Position numbers and translations under genes: made by a program
The notes under the pieces: model-generated
What the model was told of the DNA's origin: nothing
Database searches by the model: none
What the model saw: the letters and a program-made list of their open reading frames with translations, nothing else
Assembly (NCBI GenBank): GCA_021802085.1
Contig: JAKAAZ010000085.1
Coordinates: forward strand, 1-13,657
Length of the DNA stretch: 13,657 nt
Origin: Acidobacteriota bacterium
GTDB lineage: Bacteria; Acidobacteriota; Terriglobia; Terriglobales; Acidobacteriaceae
Direction of reading: 5' to 3'
In this document: positions 6,281 through 13,550 of the stretch, one piece after another
Position numbering within the stretch: the first letter of the stretch is position 1
Layout of the letters: each line of letters begins with the position of its first letter

Positions 6281-7597
6281 TCACTTCCGACGGAGAGTAC
6301 AGAGATAGAATAGCGGACCGGCGGCAGCCAGGATGGTCCCGAAAAGAATCGCAGGCAATCCCGATGTAAGGCGATCGGCGCGGGCCGCGACTATGGCGAA
6401 GAAAATCAACAGTGTAGGAGCGATGCCAATCGCCACCGCGCCCCAGCGGCCGCCGGGAACGCGGAAAGTTCGGGCGAGCGAGGGTTCACGCCAGCGCAAA
6501 ACCGCGAGCGCGATAAATTCCAGAATCAGGCTCAATCCATACAGCAGGATGTCGAGTTCGAGCAGCCGGGTGAGGTTAAGACCCAGCGCGAGCGCCCAGG
6601 AAGCCGCACAAACCAGGACAGCAACCCACGGAACGCCGTTGTTGCCGTGGCGCGCCAGCACTTTCGGCAGCAGTCCATCGCTGGCCATGGCAGCGGGAAT
6701 GCGTGCGTAGGAAAGTGTGAGCGCGTTGAACATGGCAACGCCGGTAAGGACGCCCCCAACGATGACGCTGAGCGCGAGCCAAGAGGCGAAGCGATGGCTG
6801 AAATGAGTGGTCGCCAGTGTTCGCGCGGCGGCCACCCACGATCCGGTAACAAAGATCGAGGCGGGGATTCCGCTGAGTGCGACGATTGCAACGGGCAGTA
6901 CGTAACTGGCCGTCACCAGCAGCACGGCAGCCAGCGTGGAGCGAAGATAGTTTCTCCGCGGATTCTCCACCTCGCCGGCGATCGTCGACGCGTTGTCCCA
7001 CCCCATGTAGTTCCACAGCACAAACAGCAGCGCCGTGACCAGGCTGCCGTGTGGCGTCCGCGCAAACGAGGCGGACTGGAGCGGATGCTGGCCGACACGC
7101 CACAGTCCGCAGGCGAGGATGCCAAGAAAGGGCGTCAGCAGCAACGCCAGCATCCATAGCGAACCCTGGCCGACGGAATTGGCGCCGCGCAGATTCCAGG
7201 CCACACAGATCACGATCACGGCGAGCGACCATGCAAGGCCGCGATGGCCGGTCGTCAACGCTGGATTCAGTTGACTGAGATACGCGACGGCCAGGGCGGG
7301 ATAGATGGCCATATCGAAAATGCTGGCGGCAAGCGAGAGCCAGGCCTCTTGAAATCCCCAGAAGCGGCCGAGAGCGCGGCTGACCCAGATGTAGAAGCCA
7401 CCTTCTTCCGGCAGCGCGCTGGCCAGTTCTCCAATCATCAGAGCGGTGGGCAGACTCCAGAGGAAAGGAACGACACAGAGCAGCAGCAAAGCGCGCGCAT
7501 AGCCCGCCTGGCCGACGATATCTTCCAGGCCATACGGGCCGCCGGACACCATGAAATAGGTCGCCGCCACCAGCGGAAGCAGCCGCAGCCGGCGCAT
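6281..7597 (-). CDS. APC-superfamily permease, polyamine/amino-acid transporter-like
   Basis: This is a polytopic inner-membrane transporter with about 12 hydrophobic segments in 438 residues from ATG 7597. The first span contains SGGPYGLEDIVG, the helix-breaking substrate and ion site of APC transporters. Next come PFLWSLPTALMIGELASALP, EEGGFYIWVSRALGRFWGF and later WNYMGWDNASTIAGEVENPR. This set closely recalls the branch containing plant and protist polyamine:proton symporters (PHS/LAT type), so a cationic amine or amino acid is a reasonable guess for substrate; the sequence alone does not prove it. The frame is open further upstream (ATGs at 7714 and 7804), but those residues are not transporter-like, and 7597 puts the first span right after a short basic N-terminus. 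No Shine-Dalgarno is obvious. ATTTATACC just upstream could be a promoter -10 with a very short leader. The gene is divergent from the DUF3011 gene. Confidence 0.9.
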   Translation of the reverse strand: MRRLRLLPLVAATYFMVSGGPYGLEDIVGQAGYARALLLLCVVPFLWSLPTALMIGELASALPEEGGFYIWVSRALGRFWGFQEAWLSLAASIFDMAIYPALAVAYLSQLNPALTTGHRGLAWSLAVIVICVAWNLRGANSVGQGSLWMLALLLTPFLGILACGLWRVGQHPLQSASFARTPHGSLVTALLFVLWNYMGWDNASTIAGEVENPRRNYLRSTLAAVLLVTASYVLPVAIVALSGIPASIFVTGSWVAAARTLATTHFSHRFASWLALSVIVGGVLTGVAMFNALTLSYARIPAAMASDGLLPKVLARHGNNGVPWVAVLVCAASWALALGLNLTRLLELDILLYGLSLILEFIALAVLRWREPSLARTFRVPGGRWGAVAIGIAPTLLIFFAIVAARADRLTSGLPAILFGTILAAAGPLFYLCTLRRK

Positions 7598-7821
7598 GGA
7601 GCGAGGAGCCCGCCACCGGGCAGGTATAAATCTGGATTGGGGATGCGTATCGACTTTTGTCGTCCCAGGACAGAAATAGTCTTGCCTGAGCGTAGCAAAT
7701 AATGACGGGAACATACATCGCCAAATGCGGGAGTGTCCCCGCCGCGCATTCTTGTTGCCGATGGCCGAAGAGAACGGCACTTTATCCCACGCAGCATACG
7801 GCATTCCTGTGGAAGGCTTCC

Positions 7822-8109
7822 ATGAGCAAATCCAAGATCCTTTTCGTTGCAGCGATTCTGGTTGTTCTCAGATGTTCGTGTACCTACGCGCGGGTGCAGA
7901 GTGGCACCACCGCTCAGTGGGGACGGCACATTACCTGCGCTTCCGACGACGGAAGGCGGCATTTCTGTCCCATCAATACGGGCGGCGAAGCGCGCATGAC
8001 GAACCAGCGCAGCGGCTCTCCATGCATTCAGGGACGAACATGGGGATACACCTATCAGGGCATCAGGGTTGATCGCGGCTGCCGCGCCGACTTTCAGACT
8101 GGCCGGTAA
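7822..8109 (+). CDS. Small exported DUF3011-like protein
   Basis: This 95-residue protein starts at ATG 7822 with GGAAGG 5 bases upstream. A basic, hydrophobic N-terminus (KSKILFVAAILVVL, 3-16) acts as signal peptide, with cleavage possible after TYA (21-23). The mature part has four cysteines (39, 49, 68, 87) in the DUF3011 pattern: ITCASDDGRRHFCP, then SPCIQGRTWGYTYQGIRVDR and GCRADF. Two disulfides are likely in the periplasm. The family's function is unknown. The frame is open further upstream but lacks a good start. A terminator-like hairpin follows the stop. Confidence 0.88.
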   Translation: MSKSKILFVAAILVVLRCSCTYARVQSGTTAQWGRHITCASDDGRRHFCPINTGGEARMTNQRSGSPCIQGRTWGYTYQGIRVDRGCRADFQTGR

Positions 8110-8132
8110 TCAACGGCAACTCGTCTGCCGAT

Positions 8133-8165
8133 ACTGGGGCACGGCTGCCACAACCGCGCCCCAGT
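8133..8165 (+). terminator. Terminator-like hairpin between convergent genes
   Basis: ACTGGGGC (8133-8140) pairs with GCCCCAGT (8158-8165). Inside it, CGG (8142-8144) pairs with CCG (8154-8156) after one A/C mismatch, leaving the nine-base loop CTGCCACAA. It is followed by CATTTG, so the T run is short. It lies 23 bases after the DUF3011 stop and about 50 bases beyond the stop of the convergent phosphoesterase gene, and may end both transcripts. Confidence 0.6.
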
Positions 8166-8216
8166 CATTTGTGCATTCGACTTGACCCTGTATTCTCTTC
8201 ACTCCGATGCAACGCT

Positions 8217-9662
8217 CTATTGTTTCGCGGGCGGCGACGGCGGGATGTACGGGACTGCCTGGGTCCCCTGGATCCTGACTCCGTTCTGATGTGGCAGTTC
8301 GACCGACGGTGGGTACGTGATATGCACCGGCAGCAGGTGGGAGTGAATGCCAGCCGGAATCGGGATGATGAGTGGCGAAGCAGGAGGCTGATCGAAGTCG
8401 AAGACATCCGCCATGTTATTCGCGCGGTCATCGCGAGCGGTGAGATGCTGCAAGTTCCAGCGCTGCTCGATGAATTTGAGGACCGAGGTAAAGTCGTAGG
8501 TCTCGTGCGAGACATAATGCTGCTTCGCGTAGGGAGAGATCACAATCGTCGGGACGCGAGGACCGTAACCGTAAGCGTCCACTTCCGGCGGCGGGACATG
8601 ATCGTAAAAACCTCCGTAATCGTCCCAGGTAAGAACGATGACGGTGTTCTTCCAGTACGGGCTTTGCATGAGCGCATTGATAACCCGGGTTACGTACCAC
8701 ATTCCTTGATCGAGTGGTTCGGGTGGATGCTCACTGTCCTGAAAATCGGGAATGATCCAGGAAACCTGGGGAAGTGTTCCGCTTTTCAGATCGGCGAAGT
8801 ACTGTTGCAGCGGAACAAGCCGTGCCATATCGGCGGGATTTTCCCGTATTCCCTTAAAACCAGGCAACGGGTTCCATAAAGTGAGTTCTTTGGGGTTGGG
8901 ATAGGCCATATGGGCCATTTGGGCATTCGCGTTGCCTCTGGGCGGAAGCGGCTGGGTCTCCACGTAATATTTCCAGGTGATGCCCGCTCCCCGGAACCGC
9001 CGGACGATGGAAGCAAAATTGAAACCATCATCATCGTCCAATTGATTTTCAACTTGTTTGAGTGAGCCGATGTTGTTGATCTCTCCGGATTGGGCGGCCA
9101 CAGTGAAAACGTGGTTGGGGGAACTACCCGTCATTTCAGAGGAGAAAAATCGGTCACAGAGCGTATAGCTGCGCGCATACTTCCAATAGTTGGGAATGTC
9201 TCGCTCATCGTAATAGCCCATCGTGTAGGGCGATCCTTCGGCCCAGACGAAGCCATCCATCGTGCCAGAATTGTAGGCGGCGTGTGCCGTTTCCCAGCTA
9301 TGTTCCAGATCGAGGAGAGGTTGCCCTTGTGGCATGTGAAATGGCTTGACGCAGGCCGAAGCGCCCGGCAATTTTGGCAGGCAAGTAGACGGAGGTATGC
9401 CGTCGGCGCCTGGGAAGGTGCCAAAATAATTGTCGTATGAATGGTTCTCTTGAATGATCCAGACGACGTGTTCGATCTTCGCACTGCCAGGAATGACCGG
9501 GGCAGCCGCCTTCGCGGTGTTTTGAGACAGCAATGCGACGGGCGCGAACAAGAAGACAGGCGCAGCCATCGCCAGCGCGGTTACCAGGTATTGACGAAGA
9601 TGGCGTTTGGGCCCGCGGCCCCGAACGATCTTGTGATGCGATGCACAGCACTCTGCGAACAA
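8217..9662 (-). CDS. Secreted phosphoesterase (phospholipase C / acid phosphatase AcpA-like)
   Basis: This 481-residue enzyme belongs to the bacterial phosphoesterase family of phospholipases C and AcpA-type acid phosphatases, which hydrolyse phosphate esters outside the cytoplasm. Residues 20-53 form a signal peptide (basic RHLRQY, long hydrophobic run, cleavage near AKAAA). The expected active-site blocks are present in order: VVWIIQENHSYDNYFG (66-81, Glu72-Asn73), LEHSW (119-123), TGSSPNH (178-184, nucleophile and His region), PDFQDSEHPP (305-314) and VLTWDDYGGFYDHVPPP (343-359, Asp347-Asp348 and His355). SPYAK and VLKFIEQRW follow as in relatives. The start is TTG, supported by a strong GGGAGG. 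No ATG lies early enough to keep the signal peptide intact. Unlike many phospholipases C there is no clear Tat motif, so Sec export is likely. Phospholipid versus small phosphomonoester substrate cannot be told. Confidence 0.92.
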   Translation of the reverse strand: MFAECCASHHKIVRGRGPKRHLRQYLVTALAMAAPVFLFAPVALLSQNTAKAAAPVIPGSAKIEHVVWIIQENHSYDNYFGTFPGADGIPPSTCLPKLPGASACVKPFHMPQGQPLLDLEHSWETAHAAYNSGTMDGFVWAEGSPYTMGYYDERDIPNYWKYARSYTLCDRFFSSEMTGSSPNHVFTVAAQSGEINNIGSLKQVENQLDDDDGFNFASIVRRFRGAGITWKYYVETQPLPPRGNANAQMAHMAYPNPKELTLWNPLPGFKGIRENPADMARLVPLQQYFADLKSGTLPQVSWIIPDFQDSEHPPEPLDQGMWYVTRVINALMQSPYWKNTVIVLTWDDYGGFYDHVPPPEVDAYGYGPRVPTIVISPYAKQHYVSHETYDFTSVLKFIEQRWNLQHLTARDDRANNMADVFDFDQPPASPLIIPIPAGIHSHLLPVHITYPPSVELPHQNGVRIQGTQAVPYIPPSPPAKQ

Positions 9663-9669
9663 TTTGCAA

Positions 9670-9675
9670 CCTCCC
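9670..9675 (-). promoter_or_regulatory. Strong Shine-Dalgarno fixing a TTG start
   Basis: GGGAGG on the minus strand (9675-9670) lies 7 bases before the TTG at 9662 and decides the start of the phosphoesterase gene. The next in-frame ATG (9569) is inside the signal peptide. Confidence 0.75.
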
Positions 9676-9919
9676 GATCGTCTCGAAAGAACTATTTTTG
9701 CGCCGGCACATTTCGAGCGGTTTTTCCAGGACCCGGACGCACGTCCATCAATATACTTCCTTCAAGCTATATTGCGACAGGGGCCGCATCCGGCCAGCGA
9801 TAGGCTAACCGCCGCAGCCTAGAAGGTCGAAGCGCTAACCCTGACGCATGGCAGCCTCGATGCATCTCATCAATCGTTGTTGCAATCACGGGATGTGGTT
9901 CTGGGTTCGCGGGAGTTGG

Positions 9920-11236
9920 ATGGGACGTTTTCTCAAGGTCGTGCTGCTGGTTCTGGTGGGCGCAATCGTCGTATTGTGCGCGGTGGGAGCGTATTGGCTG
10001 CGCAATCCTGACAGATTTCTTCCCAGAGTGATCGCGGACTTGCAGAAGAAAACCGGGCTGCAAGTAGAAATCAAGCATGTTGAACTTCGATTCCTCCCTT
10101 TGTCGGTCCGTGTTTACGGACTGGAAGTAAAAAATCCAAAGCCGTTTCCGGCGGGCGATTTTCTCAGCGTCCCCAACCTGGAGGCCGCGGTGGAGTGGAC
10201 GCCGCTGCTGCATGGAAAGATCGTCGTGCGTTCGCTGGTGCTCAACCGGCCAACCATCGATTTCATCTCCGATCCCGACGGTCTGTGGAACTTTCAAAAC
10301 CCAACCGGGCCGAAAAATCAGCCGGAGCATTTTTCGATGGGCTCGATCTCCACCCTGGAAGTAAAAAACGGCGTTCTGCTGGGCTCGAACCTGATCGACC
10401 CATCGGACCGTCCGGGCCCCGTCATTTTGGAATTGCGGGGAGCCTCCGGGGATCTGAAGCAGATCGAGTTTCACGCGCCGGGCCATCCCGCTCCTCCACA
10501 GACCATTCAAGGCAACCTTACGGCGGCGACTGCGGCTTTTGGATCGATCCATACGAAGGACCTCCGTTCGGACGTTCAGATCACGCCCAGGCACTTGACG
10601 TTCAAAAGCTTTGAGACAAAGACGTATCGCGGGAAAGCAAGCGGAGATCTCTCCTTTGACTTTGCGGCCAAGAACACAACGTTCCAGGCCAGGGTGCAAG
10701 TCAGCGGTATCGGAATGCCCTATCTGTTGACTGAATTCGATCAGGGCCCACCCAAGATAACGGGAATGATGCAAGGGAAGCTGGATGTGGCCGGAGAGAT
10801 CGCGCATACGTCGAATCCGCTGGATGAGATGCGCGGGACTGGGAACATTACGGTGCGACGGGGGCAGATGCCCCTTCTGAACCGGAACGCGAGCATGAAG
10901 CAGGTGGAGCGATTCCGCACTGCGAATGCGTCCGCGCTGCCGGCCTCGGCATTCTCCACGTTTGCCGGGGATGCGGAGCTGAGGAACCGGCGCATCTACA
11001 GCAGACAGATTGGCATCGACTTTTACGGCATCGAAGTGAATGGCTCGGGAAGCATGTCCCTGATGGGAGGACCCATGGACTATCGAGGGAGCGCGACTAT
11101 CGAGAAGAAGCAGGGCTTCTTCATAGACACCTTCGCCCGCTGGTTCAAGGGGGCCAAGGAAAAAGATGGGCGACTGACGTTTCCGATCCGGTTGACTGGA
11201 ACTTTGACAAACCCACAGTTTTCCGTTGTTCGGTAG
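9920..11236 (+). CDS. AsmA-like inner-membrane-anchored protein
   Basis: From ATG 9920 (GGGAG four bases upstream) the protein has 438 residues. A single N-terminal span (about 5-26, LKVVLLVLVGAIVVLCAVGAYW) anchors a large periplasmic part. The start of the soluble part, with FLPRVIADLQKKTGLQVEIK then LPLSVRVYGLEVKN, is the typical AsmA opening. The C-terminus has the AsmA-type repeat region with GTGNITVRRGQMPLLNRN and later GSATIEKKQ, ending in LTFPIRLTGTLTNPQFSV. AsmA-like proteins are elongated beta-groove proteins thought to carry or influence phospholipid movement between inner and outer membrane. This one is shorter than E. coli AsmA or TamB, as common in acidobacteria. Earlier in-frame ATGs (9848, 9893) lack ribosome-binding sites. 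The gene is divergent from the phosphoesterase gene across 257 bases that include A+T-rich patches near 9752-9776 where promoters may lie. Confidence 0.9.
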   Translation: MGRFLKVVLLVLVGAIVVLCAVGAYWLRNPDRFLPRVIADLQKKTGLQVEIKHVELRFLPLSVRVYGLEVKNPKPFPAGDFLSVPNLEAAVEWTPLLHGKIVVRSLVLNRPTIDFISDPDGLWNFQNPTGPKNQPEHFSMGSISTLEVKNGVLLGSNLIDPSDRPGPVILELRGASGDLKQIEFHAPGHPAPPQTIQGNLTAATAAFGSIHTKDLRSDVQITPRHLTFKSFETKTYRGKASGDLSFDFAAKNTTFQARVQVSGIGMPYLLTEFDQGPPKITGMMQGKLDVAGEIAHTSNPLDEMRGTGNITVRRGQMPLLNRNASMKQVERFRTANASALPASAFSTFAGDAELRNRRIYSRQIGIDFYGIEVNGSGSMSLMGGPMDYRGSATIEKKQGFFIDTFARWFKGAKEKDGRLTFPIRLTGTLTNPQFSVVR

Positions 11237-11351
11237 GGTTGCATCGGACTGTCAGAGTTGGAGAAAAAAGTACGACGTATGAATGTACCCATGCGCGTGG
11301 TTTGCATCCAACTCGCTAAATGCGGAGGAGCTTCGCCGCGAAGGAGACGGA

Positions 11352-11495
11352 ATGCTAATTATCCTGATCGTTCTACTTTTGCTTGTCTCATTTGGCGGGT
11401 ATCGCCTGGGACCCGGAATCGGATACTACGGCGGTGGCGGCCTCGGCTTGATTTTGCTGATTGTGATCATCCTGTTGCTGTTGCGAATAATCTGA
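11352..11495 (+). CDS. DUF3309-like hydrophobic microprotein
   Basis: This 47-residue protein starts at ATG 11352 with AAGGAG (11341-11346) five bases upstream, an excellent ribosome-binding site. It is two hydrophobic helices (LIILIVLLLLVSF, 2-14, and LGLILLIVIILLLLRII, 31-47 with the preceding glycines) joined by a Gly/Tyr-rich turn GYRLGPGIGYYGGGG. This matches the layout of the small DUF3309 family, which is of unknown function and sits in the membrane. It is 115 bases after the AsmA-like gene in the same direction and is followed by a strong terminator, so the two may share a transcript. Confidence 0.85.
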   Translation: MLIILIVLLLLVSFGGYRLGPGIGYYGGGGLGLILLIVIILLLLRII

Positions 11496-11530
11496 CGCTG
11501 TTTTCAGCAGCGAACGCCGAAGGACTAGTG

Positions 11531-11563
11531 AAGGCTGGCGCAATGGCCAGCCTTTTGCTTTTT
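11531..11563 (+). terminator. Intrinsic terminator after the DUF3309-like gene
   Basis: AAGGCTGGC (11531-11539) and GCCAGCCTT (11546-11554) form a perfect 9-base-pair stem around GCAATG, followed by TTGCTTTTT. This is a classic rho-independent terminator for rightward transcripts, 35 bases past the stop. Confidence 0.88.
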
Positions 11564-11653
11564 GGCGTGTGGAGTGAGGAGTTTAGTTCCGCAGGAGCAT
11601 TTACCAGATACTATCCTTAGCAGGACGATACGAATCGGACGGCAGAGGGAATT

Positions 11654-12406
11654 ATGGCCCAATTGATCAAGACATCCAACCCAGCACTGAATGCACAGGT
11701 ATTTCAAGGACACGCGGTCGCGCTGGGCGAAGGGATGACGTTGGATGGGACGGTCAATAAGACCGGCCTGCTTTTAATTTGCACGGTGGCAACGGCGGCA
11801 TGGACGTGGCACATCTTCATGCAGTCGCGTTCGCCGGCCAGCGTTGCGCTGCTGATGTGGATCGGGTTCATCGGCGGATTCATTTTCGCTATGATCACGA
11901 TCTTCAAGCAGGCATGGGCACCGGTGACGGTGCCCATCTATGCTTTGCTGGAGGGCCTGGCGCTCGGCGGCATCTCAGCGGTGTTGGAACTGCGATTTCC
12001 CGGGATCGCGATCCAGTCCGTGGCGCTCACCTTTGGCACGCTCGCAGTTCTGCTGCTGGCGTACCGCTCCGGGCTGATTCCGGTGACGCAGAAATTTCGC
12101 ATGGGAGTGGTTGCGGCCACGGGCGCAATCATGCTGTTTTACATTGCCGAGGTCGTTCTCGGCTTCTTCGGCGTGCATTTCGCGTCCGTCAATGGCTCGG
12201 GCATTGTCGGCATTGGGTTCAGCGTGGTGGTGGTGATCGTCGCGGCGCTGAATCTGGTGCTGGATTTCGATTTCATCGAGAGCGGCGTGCGCGCCAACGC
12301 GCCGAAATACATGGAATGGTATGGCGCGTTTGGGCTGATGGTCACGCTGATCTGGCTCTATTTGGAAATCCTGATCCTGCTCTCGAAAATCCGCAGCCGC
12401 GATTGA
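11654..12406 (+). CDS. Bax inhibitor-1/YccA family membrane protein
   Basis: This 250-residue protein starts at ATG 11654, with GAGGG five bases upstream. After about 35 polar residues (starting MAQLIKTSNPALNAQVF) it has seven predicted spans, roughly 37-56, 64-83, 93-112, 121-137, 150-172, 182-203 and 221-244. The opening NPAL.., the first-third region APVTVPIYALLEGLALGGIS (89-108) and the late acidic motif LDFDFIESGV (203-212, Asp204 and Asp206) fit the YccA-like branch of the Bax inhibitor-1 superfamily. In characterised relatives paired acidic residues gate a pH-sensitive calcium leak; E. coli YccA modulates the FtsH protease. Which role applies here is unknown. It follows a terminator, so it likely has its own promoter in 11564-11640. 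Confidence 0.9.
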   Translation: MAQLIKTSNPALNAQVFQGHAVALGEGMTLDGTVNKTGLLLICTVATAAWTWHIFMQSRSPASVALLMWIGFIGGFIFAMITIFKQAWAPVTVPIYALLEGLALGGISAVLELRFPGIAIQSVALTFGTLAVLLLAYRSGLIPVTQKFRMGVVAATGAIMLFYIAEVVLGFFGVHFASVNGSGIVGIGFSVVVVIVAALNLVLDFDFIESGVRANAPKYMEWYGAFGLMVTLIWLYLEILILLSKIRSRD

Positions 12407-12499
12407 AGGGATGATTGGCTGGTGCTGGATGCCTCTGGCGCGGGTGAGCAGAGATGGACCTCTTCTTGCCGCCAGACTACAGGGATAGTGGGTCAATTT

Positions 12500-12521
12500 G
12501 AATCCACAGGTTTCTGGATTC
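12500..12521. repeat. Short inverted repeat upstream of the membrane-protein/ImmA pair
   Basis: GAATCCA (12500-12506) and TGGATTC (12515-12521) are perfect inverted copies around CAGGTTTC. They lie 47 bases before the start of the membrane-protein gene. Position suits an operator; the short stem without a T run argues against a terminator. A 7-base repeat could also be chance. Confidence 0.3.
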
Positions 12522-12568
12522 CTCCAAAAATGTTTGCGTCTGCGCATTCCAACACATAGGATTACCTT

Positions 12569-13012
12569 GTGATTGCGATGGTAAACGTAGTGCCTAAAGT
12601 CATCGAAATGGCTGCGCAGGCGAGAGTTGCGTCTGAGTCTCACACTGTAACGTACATTGACTTTCTGATGGTTACGCTGACAGCTCTTTGTGCTTTACTC
12701 GCAGCACTGGCGATTTTCATTGCAATCGCAGCGATCTATGGATATTTGGGGATCAGGGAAGAGATCACAAAGTCAATTAAAAAGCAAGCCGATCAGGTAC
12801 TTGCGCAGAAGATCAATGAATATCCGGCAGCCAAAGACATGTTCGAGCTATTTGAGAAGATGCAGGCACTTCACGAACAGCAGAAGCTTCTTAGTAATCA
12901 GTTGGTTAGGGAGCCTACGCCGAAAACGGTTGCAGATGCATCAAAAGTAGCTGAGGATAAAGGTAAACGCGTAAGCTCGCTCGCTAAGGATTATCCGGGG
13001 AAAGGAAACTGA
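12569..13012 (+). CDS. One-span membrane protein with a helical cytoplasmic tail, unknown function
   Basis: I do not recognise a family. From GTG 12569 (AGGA about 8 bases upstream) the protein has 147 residues; ATG 12578 is an alternative start. Residues 30-61 are strongly hydrophobic (from YIDFLMVTLTALCALLAALA on to YGYLG), enough for one long span or a tight hairpin. Next is a charged, probably coiled-coil segment (62-112, including REEITKSIKKQADQVLAQKI and MFELFEKMQALHEQQKLLSN), then a Lys-rich polar tail ending KDYPGKGN. By the positive-inside rule the tail is likely cytoplasmic. Its stop (TGA) is one base before the ATG of the ImmA/IrrE-type protease gene, so the two are very probably co-translated. 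It could be a membrane anchor, partner or substrate of that protease. Both genes look less G+C-rich than the genes to the left, which hints at acquisition. Confidence 0.78.
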   Translation: MIAMVNVVPKVIEMAAQARVASESHTVTYIDFLMVTLTALCALLAALAIFIAIAAIYGYLGIREEITKSIKKQADQVLAQKINEYPAAKDMFELFEKMQALHEQQKLLSNQLVREPTPKTVADASKVAEDKGKRVSSLAKDYPGKGN

Positions 13013-13013
13013 C

Positions 13014-13526
13014 ATGGCAACCTTACCAATTAGTGAGACAACTGTAAAAGAGCCAACGGTGGGACAGATCATCGAGAGTTTCCAGCAGGAAGCGCCAGTA
13101 AACGTGGTCGGTATCGCGGAGAGGCTTGGTGTTAACGTGTGGGAAGATAATCTTCCTCATCCGATTTCGGGGAAATTATTTATCGACAAACTCAACGGCG
13201 GATCGAGCGGGTTCAGCATTGTCGTGAACAAGAGCGAGTCCAATCCTCGCAAGCGGTTCACTATTGCCCATGAGATCGCCCACTTCATCCTGCATCGCGG
13301 TGACCTTAATGATGGCATCGTGGAGGATGCATTATTTCGCGGTGCTCTTTCCAGCAAAAAAGAGACAGAGGCCAACCAATTGGCAGCGGATATATTGATG
13401 CCTTTTCCTCTAATTCAAAAGCTGATGTCACAAGGAAAGCGTACTCTTTCAGAACTGGGGGAAGCTCTCGATGTGTCAAAACACGCAATGGCTATCCGTC
13501 TTGGCATTTCATATCCACCGGAATAG
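13014..13526 (+). CDS. ImmA/IrrE family metallo-endopeptidase
   Basis: This 170-residue protein starts at ATG 13014, with AAGGAA about six bases upstream and a one-base gap from the previous gene. The zinc site is complete: RFTIAHEIAHFILH carries HEIAH (86-90, catalytic Glu87), and KKETEANQLAADILMP (115-130) carries the probable third ligand Glu119. The N-terminal part (PVNVVGIAERLGVNVWED) and the C-terminal helix-turn-helix-like TLSELGEALDVSKHAMAIRL (144-163) are normal for the family. Known members cleave a repressor to switch on genes: ImmA cleaves ImmR in ICEBs1, and IrrE/PprI cleaves DdrO after DNA damage. Here no Xre-type repressor is adjacent; the partner is a membrane protein. The target is unknown. 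Confidence 0.93.
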   Translation: MATLPISETTVKEPTVGQIIESFQQEAPVNVVGIAERLGVNVWEDNLPHPISGKLFIDKLNGGSSGFSIVVNKSESNPRKRFTIAHEIAHFILHRGDLNDGIVEDALFRGALSSKKETEANQLAADILMPFPLIQKLMSQGKRTLSELGEALDVSKHAMAIRLGISYPPE

Positions 13527-13550
13527 CCTAATTTTAGGGAATTATATACT

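Noticed and set aside
6576..7724. A 382-codon open frame on the minus strand overlapping the permease gene in another frame
   Set aside because: The translation is Arg/Ser-rich and lacks membrane segments; the other frame gives a clean APC transporter.
8169..8879. A 236-codon plus-strand frame over the phosphoesterase gene
   Set aside because: Antisense shadow; the minus strand carries all the expected active-site blocks.
9767..10807. A 346-codon open frame on the minus strand over the AsmA-like gene
   Set aside because: It is antisense to a gene with clear AsmA features, and its translation is rich in His, Arg and Gln without recognisable domains.
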